In this document: positions 56,510 through 64,000 of the stretch, in pieces | Position numbering within the stretch: position 1 is the first letter of the stretch | Layout: each line of letters opens with the position of its first letter | Source: Branchinecta lynchi | Lineage: Eukaryota; Arthropoda; Branchiopoda; Anostraca; Branchinectidae | NCBI GenBank assembly: GCA_023053575.1 | Contig: JAKZAP010000016.1 | Span: 12,976,030 to 13,040,029, forward strand | Length of the DNA: 64,000 nt | Direction of reading: 5' to 3' | The notes under the pieces: generated by a model | Databases searched by the model: none | The model's input: only the letters and a program-made list of their open reading frames with translations | What the model was told of the DNA's origin: nothing | Position numbers and translations under genes: made by a program

Positions 56510-56880
56510 AGGACCTGTCTTACCTATTATACTAACGCAACCAACTTTCATAATCATTCCATATATTTCTAAACCCGGAGACCCCAATTTCGTCTGGTAC
56601 ATTCTAACTCTCTAACAAAACCACGCGAATTTTCTCACTTGCCGTGTTTTGCTACCTTTGATGTGTATCACGCTGTAGACGGATGTCTGCAAGAAGTTTT
56701 TCCATCAGAAAAACTGGTTATGTAAATTGTTTCTCGGTTTTCGCTATAAGTCAACGGGTCTCGGAAAAGGCTTAAAACAGCAAAAACCGTAGGTTATTCG
56801 TTGAAAGCACAGCCCAGTTTTAAAGTATTCAAATTTTTTAAAATACTACAAGTTGAGGAGTAAATAGTGCGAGGGGTCTT
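56510..56880 (-). mobile_element. TTAA-flanked MITE, copy 3 (inverted)
   Basis: AGGACCTGTCTTACC start, GAGGGGTCTT end, TTAA at 56506-56509 and 56881-56884. The body matches copies 1 and 2 in reverse. Confidence 0.78.
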
Positions 56881-57114
56881 TTAAAGTAAACAAACAAACG
56901 AAACGAAATCATCAAACAGTAGCCTAGCACAAACGGTGCTGAACTTTGGACCGTTTGAGCATTGATCAAGCCATTCAAAGTCCGCCGGCGGGGAGGAGAC
57001 AGGCCAACGAAAAACGCGGCCTATTAAAATTGCGAAAGACGTGACGATCATGTTGTTTCCCACTGTTCAGTGCCAAGGTTGCTTTAGTGTGGCATAAAGC
57101 GATTGTGGTTAAGC

Positions 57115-57350
57115 ACTCTAGTTTTTATGGCACTCGTAGATGAATTTCTTGCGCCCTTGAAGTGGGCATTATTACAGCCAAGTACAAAAATAAAATACCT
57201 TTTACCAAACGAGACAGTCTCGTGAATTCCAAGGGCCCGTGATCATTCTTATCACAAGGGTTTTTCTTGCAAATGATCAGAACAAACTCACGAATTCGCA
57301 AATTCCTACTTTCATCCTCGAAGAGCTTCTAGCTCTTGTACGTGAACGCG
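57115..57350 (+). repeat. Short family 2-type element
   Basis: TTTTTATGGCACTCGTAG head, two ~130-bp-type words (AAGGGCCCGTGATCATTC), and AGAGCTTCTAGCTCTTG end. It ends about 90 bp from CAP1 exon 3. Confidence 0.65.
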
Positions 57351-57438
57351 GTGCATTTACTGCCCGGCCGATTTTTTTTATAGATGCAATGCTCAGAGTG
57401 CAGGATTTGGAAAACTTCTGGTCTAAGTGTAAACTTAC

Positions 57439-57586
57439 TGTTTTGGAAAAACGTTGTCGTGGTACTTTCCCAGCTCATTTCCGTATGGATCGTAGTTGCC
57501 CACAACATAGAATCTTCCTGAAGTCGAACGGGCAACTGCTACTCCCATTCGTATTGAGCTCTTCCAAACCAACTGAGTGAAGTTAC
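57439..57586 (-). CDS. CAP1 module, third exon
   Basis: The acceptor is CTTTCAG, the donor GTAAGT and the length 148 bp. The exon begins in phase 1 and gives GNFTQLVWKSS, the strand equivalent to GHFTxxVW, then VVGNYDPYGNELGKYHDNVF, the C-terminal CAP strand and NVFP end. The His normally found in GHFT is Asn here, which removes one residue of the His/Glu/Glu/His site of the family. It ends at codon position 2 after FPK and splices to 52481 with a completed His codon. Confidence 0.87.
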
Positions 57587-58199
57587 CTGAAAGTTTTGGT
57601 TTCAATTTTTCATTTGTATTATTCACTGAAGGAGTTTCTAATTGACAAATTGTAGGCAGGTCACATAGAGCCAGGATTGGTTGATTACTGTGAAAAAATA
57701 ATAACGTCTTGGGGCGCGAGGAACATCTTCGCTTGTTTCAAGGCCCGGGTAGCATATTTTCTTTACTTAATTTTCTTAATTTTGTTTGGCGTCTTATCCT
57801 CTCGGTGAAGTTAATGTTTTTTGTTCGTCACCTTCTCTTTCTAACCACATTCAAATTTTTCTTTTTCACCTGGATCTTTTAAGCCTTTATAATTAAAGAT
57901 TCAGAATCATTCTTTCTGTTTTAAAATAATGTTATACCCAAGCCCTTCAGATTAAAAAAAAAAATCAACACTTTATGGGCTTTTATTTTTGTCTATGTTT
58001 AGTAAATGTTATTTCAATTTCACTATTTAACATACAATTTTGAACAGTTCATTATACTTGACTTAATTGTGTCTTTTGTCTGCTCTGGGTGTAGACGTTA
58101 AACTACAGGACCATGATCGACCTAGTTCAGCTAATATACAGGTATAACTTTACAAAACACTGCACTATTTTGAGTCAATAAGCATATGTAAGCACTTAC

Positions 58200-58410
58200 C
58201 AGCTCTCGTCATTGCGTCATCTGGAGCCGAAAAATTGTATTGGTCGATCTCGCTATACCAAGAGTCGACTGGTTCGTGCCCTTCGAGTTTTCTTGTGGCT
58301 TTGGATGACCGGTAGCTGTAAAGGTTTTCTCCGTGCTGTACGTCATTCCGACTTTCGATTTCGTCTTGCGAAGCGAGGTGCTCGGCCCAGTCAGCTGCTC
58401 GGCTGCATAA
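58200..58410 (-). CDS. CAP1 module, second exon (first recognised exon)
   Basis: The acceptor ends in TTGCAG just above 58410. The exon is read in phase 0 and begins LCSRAADWAEHLASQ. It contains HGENLYSY (the GEN motif of GAPR-1-type CAP domains) and DSWYSEIDQYNF, where the Glu of WYSEI matches the second active-site-like acidic residue of GAPR-1. It ends at codon position 1 with donor GTAAGT, so the next exon completes a Gly codon. The exon is 211 bp. The upstream exon that should carry the HNxxR helix was not found between here and 64 kb, where repeats dominate. The first conserved His of the CAP tetrad is not apparent in the loop before HGEN. Confidence 0.85.
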
Positions 58411-58473
58411 CTGCAACGAGCTAATGAATTTAAACTTGCTAAGTAAGTAATTTATTTGTAGCCCGCCATTTAG

Positions 58474-59349
58474 AACAAGACCAAAGGTTTTGATGGGATC
58501 CCAAAAGTTCAAATTTGATCCAGACAATTGGGTCTTGTCTTCGCCAGATCCAGTCTTCGCCAGACTCCTTGAACACTTTTACTATTAAAATTTAGAAAAA
58601 GGTTAAGGCAAAATAGCTAATCATATGAGAAAACCAAGTTCAGATATGGACTCAGCATGTGTGTTTACCCCTTTAAGTCATATCTATTTTGACGAAGCAG
58701 ATCGAAACTTCCTCCTTATTTCTGCCAATTTTCCAGTTTCGGCAGAATTCTGGAACTACTTGTCCGGCGGAAAAATAAAGCTAAGAAACGAATTCAGGAT
58801 TTCTCCTTTCTTCTTCGTCCAACCTCTAATCAACTTCCAATTAAACTTTTACTTTTAACAAATTTTCCGGTTTTGGCCAGATTCCCGCCGAACCAACTGT
58901 CCGGCGAGAAAATAATTTCATATTCGGACTCAGCACGTTTCCTTGCCCCTAAATCGAACCTCCAATCAACTTCAAATTACTTTTTCACAAATATTCCGGT
59001 TTTCGCCAGATTCCGGGTGAACTATTTGTCCGGCGAGAAAATAAATTTCAGATTCGGATTCAGCATGTCTCCTTACCCCTAATTCGACTATTTCATTAGC
59101 TTTTTAAAAATATTTGTTGTTCCCATTTATTTTAATCCCCTCCCCCACCCCTAAATATAGAGCTACATAGCCCATCTTCGAACTTGACCTGTACTTTGAC
59201 CTAAAGAGTCCTCATGCCAAGTTTGATTAAAATGTCTCAACCCCTTCGAGAGTTATCGTGCTAACAGACGGACGGGCGGACGGACGGACAGACGGACAAC
59301 TTTACGATGTCATAGGTATCCCTTCACTTACGTTTTGGGATCCCAAAAA
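58474..59349 (-). repeat. Family 1 interspersed repeat
   Basis: AACAAGACCAAAGGTTTTGA start, a GACGGACGG-rich run near the far end, and CTTACGTTTTGGGATCCC terminus. It forms an inverted pair with the next copy, 120 bp away. Confidence 0.85.
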
Positions 59350-59470
59350 GCGGAGTAAATAAAAGAAAATAAATAAAAGACATAAAGACACAGAAAAGAC
59401 ACTAATTTTCAATCTTCGGTCAGGAAGCAGTGGAGAAGGTCGTGCGCAGGTTGGGCTCTGTTGTCAATGA

Positions 59471-60453
59471 TTTTTGGGATCCGAAAACGTAAGTGGAGGG
59501 ATACCTATGACATCGCAAAAGTTGTCCGTCTGTCCGTCCGTCCGTTTGTTAACACGATAACTCTCGAAGGGGCTGAGGTATTTTAATCAAACTTGGCATG
59601 AGGACTCTTTAGGTCAAAGATGGGCAGCTCTGTGTGTAGGCGTGGGGGAGGGGTTTGAAATTACGGGGAACAAAAAATATTTTTTAAAAGCTAATGAAAT
59701 AGTCGAATTAGAGGTAAGGAGACATGCTGAATCCGAATATGAAATTTATTTCTCGCCGGACAAATAGTTCACCCAGAATCCGGTGAAAGCCGGAAAATTT
59801 GTGAAAAGTAAAAGTTAAATGTGAAGTTGATTGAAGGTTCGACGAAGGAGCAAGGAAACGTGCTGGGTCCGAATGTGAAAATTATTTTTTTGCCGGACAA
59901 TTATTTTGGCCGGAATCCGGCGAAAACCGGAGAATTTATTTAAAGTAAAAGTTTCATGTAAATTTGATAAGATGCTCGATTTGGGGGTAAGTAGACATGC
60001 TGAATCCGCATATGACAATCATTTTCTCACCGGACGTATAGATCGCTCGGAATCCGGCTGAAACTGGAAAATTTGTTAAAAGTAAAAGTTTAATTTGAAG
60101 TTGATTATAGGTTGGATGTAGGGGTAAGGAGACATGCTGAATTTGATGTTTAGCTTTATTTTTCGCCGGACAAGTAGTCCGGACAAGTAAACCGGAAAAT
60201 TGGCAGAAGTAAGGCAGGAAGTTTCGATCTGGTTCGTCACAACAGCTATGACTTAAAGGGGCAAACGCACATGCTGAATTCATATCTGAACTTGATTTTC
60301 TCATACGATTAGCTATTTGACCTTAATCTGTTTCTAGATTTCAATAGTAAAGTGTTCAAGGAGTCTGGCGAAGACTGCATCTGGCGAAGAAATGACCGAT
60401 TTGTCTGGGTCAGATTTGAACTTTTGGGATCCCATCGAAACCTTTGGTCTTGT
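59471..60453 (+). repeat. Family 1 interspersed repeat
   Basis: GGGATCCGAAAACGTAAGTG start, five or more body units, and GGGATCCCATCGAAACC / TTTGGTCTTGTT end. Inverted relative to 58474-59349. Confidence 0.85.
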
Positions 60454-61072
60454 TTATAGCGACGAAGAAAGATCCAAAAGGGTAACACTTGCATCTTGAA
60501 TTTTGAACTTCTCCGACAAATTATGGTTATGGTATACTTTCGATAAGTGGAGCAGGTGCTTTCAAATAACATAAGTGTAAAGGAGTATGACATACCTTTT
60601 GTTGGCATGTATTTAGCACCGTTTTGAGTCAAAAAGCAGTTTTTGATAGTGTTTGATAAAGTAGCTAACTTCCTTATTTAGACTTGAAGCGAATTTGAAT
60701 TTCCCGCCAAATACTATCCACGAAATCAACTTAATAGTTATTTGCCACGAAATCTGTTGGTCTCTGAAGCACACTAACGACTGCGGAAACTCTCGTGGAG
60801 CCACAACCGAGCCACAGATTATTTTTGAGATCGCAAAACACCGCCTCAAGAAAAGAATTGATAATGGTGATTATGATTTTTATTACACTGTGAACAAAAA
60901 ATGGAAATAGTATAGTAAGTATGGATGAAGAAAAGGAAAAGCAAAAGCTTGGCTGTCCAGCTTTTAGCAAAGTGGACTTCTAGCCGCGGGAAGATGTATC
61001 TTAACGTCATGACGTTTATACTGGAAGACAACAAAGGAGTAGCAAAGGGTTGATTCGAGTCATAGTTTCGTT
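60454..61072. other. Unassigned region; possible site of the missing CAP1 first exon
   Basis: Not recognisably repetitive. I searched the minus strand for an HNxxR helix ending in a phase-0 donor and found none that convinces. A GTATGT donor follows QNGAKYMPTK near 60598, but the upstream frame lacks HNxxR. Confidence 0.4.
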
Positions 61073-63290
61073 TTATGGCACCTGCAGCTTCGCTCAAGTG
61101 CCATATACCGATCACTTTTCGGTATGTCTGTCAGGCCAGTCATTTCGAGTTAGAGTACTTCTATAGTCGGTGGACGGGGGACATTAAATAGGTAGCGCGA
61201 GCAAGGACCCCGGATGCCAAAACCCTCCTGGAAAGCAACCCCTCCGCCCAGGAATTATAGCAGAACCATACAAGAAGAATAGATACCGGCAATTGGTTTT
61301 ATTTATAAAACGAAGCGACGTAATAAGGAAATGCAAAGATAAAAATAATCACGGTACGTCACTGAATTTATGCCCAATGAATTTACGCCTAAGCCTCGAT
61401 AAGCACGTACGCAGGAACTCCCCCTCGCAATCTGACCCAATTTGACAACCCTTGGTACAAGAAGGAACAGACACTCAAAGGGAGCTAGGGCCGAGACACG
61501 CCTTAGTTACTGACTTAAAAATCAATGCTTATTTTCATCGTGTAAGAATACTTCATATTTGAAAAGAGAATTACTTTACCAATTCAATAACTGTTCACTT
61601 TGAAAGCCAAGACAAGTCTGCCGAAGGATTCTCAACACGAGACATACGAAAGCTGTTATTATTATTAGTTTGAGGCAACGTTGGTCTATCTGTGTTTACA
61701 GCTATATTTTTAAGAAGGCCTTAGCTGTACTTAGCCTATGTCTTTCCATTTTATACTTTCAAGAATACCTTCGCCACCCCTGGTCTAGACGGATGTTTAT
61801 GCACTGTATGGAAAAATATTACTTGTTGACCAAAATATTGTAAAAATTTACTTACGATTTCGTTCATTGTATAACTAATAGACATAACTGACTGATATTT
61901 AGAATAAGTCTTTAATCGAAGATTACACTTCCAGAAGTGCTAGGACAATGAGACTTGGCAGGCATATTAGGGACCCTACCAAATGAACTTGGAAATAGTC
62001 ACTTCCCCGATTCGACCACCGTGGGGGGAGAGGAGGGAGGGGAATCCGGATTATTGACGTCTTTTAACTTTGGAACGGGGAATCAGATCTTAATGAAACT
62101 TAATATTTGGAAAGACCTACTGTCTCAGATGTCACACTTTAAGTCCGGAATGGATCCGTGATTTTGGAGGCAGCTGGAGGGGAAACCGAAAATCGTGTGA
62201 CATATTCAGAGTGGATGGATCGGGATGAAACTTGGCGGAAGAACAAGCCCAGGCCACAGATACATAGTTGGCAAGACCGGATCGGATCCGAGCGCTATGG
62301 TGAGAGTTCGAGGGAAGGTTCCTGAATTCCGGGAATCCCTAGTTAAGATGCTTACACATGTGCTAGAACGATGAAATTCGGTAGGCGTGCCAGGGATTCA
62401 AAAATTTTAACTTAAGAACAGTCGTTTCTCCAATTTGACCATCGTAGGGGGAGTGGGGCGAGGGGGAATCCGGAATCTTGAGAAATGTCCAACTTTTGAA
62501 CGGGTGGTCGGATCTTAATGAAACTTGATATTTGGAAAGAACTCATGTCTCAGATGTCCCATTTCAATTGCGAACAGAATCCGATCAGTGTGGGGGAGTC
62601 TGGGGGGGGGGGGCAAGAATTTGACACGCTTAGACGAGTGTAGTGATTGGGATGACACTTGGCGGGAAGAACAAACGTAAGCCATAGACAAACCAATATC
62701 AAAACCGGACCGGATTCGGGCACTCTTGCGGAAGTTGGAGGGTGCAATGGTTCGGAACTCCGGTGATCGCGAATTAAGGTACTTCCAGATGTGCTAGGAC
62801 GACGAAACTTGGCTTGAACATTAGAGACTTGACAAGATTGGCTTAGAAATTGTCACTATCCGACCATCCCTTAAAGTATTCTCTTCACCGCAAAGTACAA
62901 GAATTATTTTTAACAAAATCTACATTTTCATGATCCCCATGAGCCCATGCTCTAGAAATGAATTTCTAGCGCCTTTAAAGCGCGCATCCTAACCGAAGAG
63001 TGAAAAAAATACCTTTGACTAGACCTTGTATATTCCTGGTCCTAAAGGGCCCAGGATAATTTTTGCCTCAAGGGTTTTGATTAGAGAAAAATTTCTAGCA
63101 CCCTTAGTGCACATCGTCACAGTCAAGTGCAAAAGAAAAAAACATTTTTTGCCAAATGATACATTCTCGTGATTTCAAAGGGTCCACCGTTATTCTTATC
63201 TCAGAGCTTTTGCTTACAAATGATCACAACAAACCCACGAATTGGCAAATCTCTACTTTCATCCTTTTACCAAGTCTTGCAAGCGCCATA
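61073..63290 (+). repeat. Family 2-type composite
   Basis: TTTTATGGCACCTGCAGC head with AAGTGCCATATACCGATC. Other sequence to 61920, then family 2 subunits with GATGAAACTTGGCGG-type words and G-runs (61921-62870), then ~130-bp units (62880-63290), ending GCGCCATATGAAGTCCAGC. No gene is recognised; 61150-61920 shows nothing identifiable. Confidence 0.6.
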
Positions 63291-63324
63291 TGAAGTCCAG
63301 CTTTTGCCTTTTTCAAGTCGCCTT

Positions 63325-64000
63325 TTTTGGGATCCCAAAACGTAAGTGGATCCGAGGTATACCTATGACATCGCAAAAGTTGTCCGTCTATCTTGTCCGT
63401 CTGTCCGCACGATAACTCTCGAGGGGATTGAGATATTTTGATGAAACTTGATGGGAGGATCCTTTTGGTCAAAGTACAGGTCAAGTTCGAAGGTGGGTTC
63501 TGTAGCCCTATATTTGAGGGTGTGGGAGGGGTTTCAAATTAAGGGAGAAAAATAAATTACATTTGAAAACTACTGAGATAGTTGATTGAGGGTAAGGAGA
63601 CCTGCCAAATCCGAATATGGAAATTATTTTCTAACCGGACAAGTAGTTCACCTGGAATCCGGCCCTCCCCTTTCTTCATACTAGTATAGCTCTGCGCGGG
63701 GATGATGATATTATCTATGAATGTTGGAGAGAGTTAGTGTAAGCGAAGGTTGAAGGGGTTGGTATATGTTTTTCAAGCTTAGTATGAGGATTCGTTGGCA
63801 AAGTACAGGTCAAGTTCGTAGGTGGGTCCTTTAGTCCCATATTTAGAGGCAGAGGAGGGTTTTGAATTTACGGTAAAACATGTAGAGTTTTATGAGCTAA
63901 CAAGATATTCATTGAAGGGGTAAGGAGAACCGCTGAATCCATATATGAACTTATTTTTCTTGCTGGACAAATGGTTCACCACGAATTCGGCTTTGGTTGA
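63325..64000 (+). repeat. Family 1 repeats to window end
   Basis: GGGATCCCAAAACGTAAGTG start and one body unit, then a rearranged junction near 63665. A second partial copy with the AAGTACAGGTCAAGTTCG word continues past the border. Confidence 0.75.

Larger units (their letters stand above)
38128..58410 (-). other. Gene locus: tandem triple CAP-domain (GAPR-1-like) protein, 5' end missing
   Basis: Eight coding exons on the minus strand join in frame: 58410-58200, 57586-57439, 52481-52337, 50797-50584, 48587-48440, 46619-46352, 46022-45815 and 38306-38128. They total 1521 bp, or 506 residues plus stop. Approximate layout is CAP1 (partial) residues 1-119, short linker 120-145, CAP2 146-288, acidic linker 289-355 and CAP3 356-506. 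The closest known relative is GAPR-1/GLIPR2, the single-domain, Golgi-membrane-associated member of the CAP superfamily. As in GAPR-1, the domains lack the disulfide-rich tail of secreted CRISP/venom allergen proteins. Module exons use the same phases each time (0, then 1, then 2). The first exon of CAP1 and the start codon were not found up to 64 kb, so targeting of the full protein is unknown. Three CAP domains in one chain is unusual; I infer a single gene because every junction keeps frame. Transcript evidence could still split it. Confidence 0.85.

Noticed and set aside
60560..60720. Missing first exon of CAP1
   Set aside because: A donor-like GTATGT follows QNGAKYMPTK on the minus strand, but the HNxxR helix is absent and the alignment does not hold.
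1..64000. Bacterial or phage operon content
   Set aside because: No ribosome-binding-site-led gene series, coding density is very low, and introns and eukaryotic repeats are everywhere.

Overview
This is eukaryotic, almost certainly invertebrate animal, DNA. It has split genes with GT-AG introns of 0.5-7.5 kb, secreted and extracellular-type domains, CAP (GAPR-1-like) domains, LINEs, a tRNA-derived SINE, hAT-type and TTAA-type DNA transposons and Penelope-like fragments. A 100-N gap marks it as draft assembly. I cannot name the species. All recognised host genes are on the minus strand, and most of the remaining sequence is mobile or satellite-like.

Host genes. (1) A complete five-exon gene (28701 down to 19419; 329 residues) encodes a secreted protein: signal peptide, a cysteine-poor MAM-like beta domain, a Thr-rich linker and a four-cysteine CUB domain. 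(2) A paralogous first exon (10025 down to 9564) has the same design and the same splice phase but carries an in-frame stop, and no downstream exons were found. It looks like a decayed tandem copy. (3) A large gene from about 58.4 kb down to 38.1 kb (5' end not found) encodes three consecutive GAPR-1-like CAP domains. Eight exons splice in frame into 506 residues. Each CAP module follows the same three-exon plan and is bounded by phase-2 introns, so the gene probably grew by module duplication.

Mobile layer. Region 1-5 kb holds the end of one interspersed family (family 1) and a cluster of a second (family 3), followed by a 4.6-5.0 kb repeat also found at 37.1 kb. Region 5-10 kb has a LINE remnant and the paralogue exon. 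Region 10-19 kb is mostly family 1, with nested MITEs and an array of ~130-bp units. Region 19-28 kb is the MAM/CUB gene, with four MITE-like elements, a LINE end and a family 1 copy in its introns. Region 29-37 kb is a nested stack of families 3, 2 and Penelope, plus hAT elements and an inverted-repeat structure. Region 38-43 kb is intron 7 of the CAP gene: a SINE split by a hAT element that is itself filled by family 2. Region 43-58 kb is CAP exons with MITEs, tandem duplications, Penelope fragments and a LINE end. Region 58-64 kb is again mostly families 1 and 2.

The most notable points are the triple-CAP gene and its symmetrical exon cassettes, insertions nested three deep and dated by intact target-site duplications, a perfect 87-bp-arm palindrome carrying hammerhead-like cores, and three abundant interspersed families that share one architecture (terminal hairpin plus internal tandem repeats) and resemble nothing I can name with certainty.
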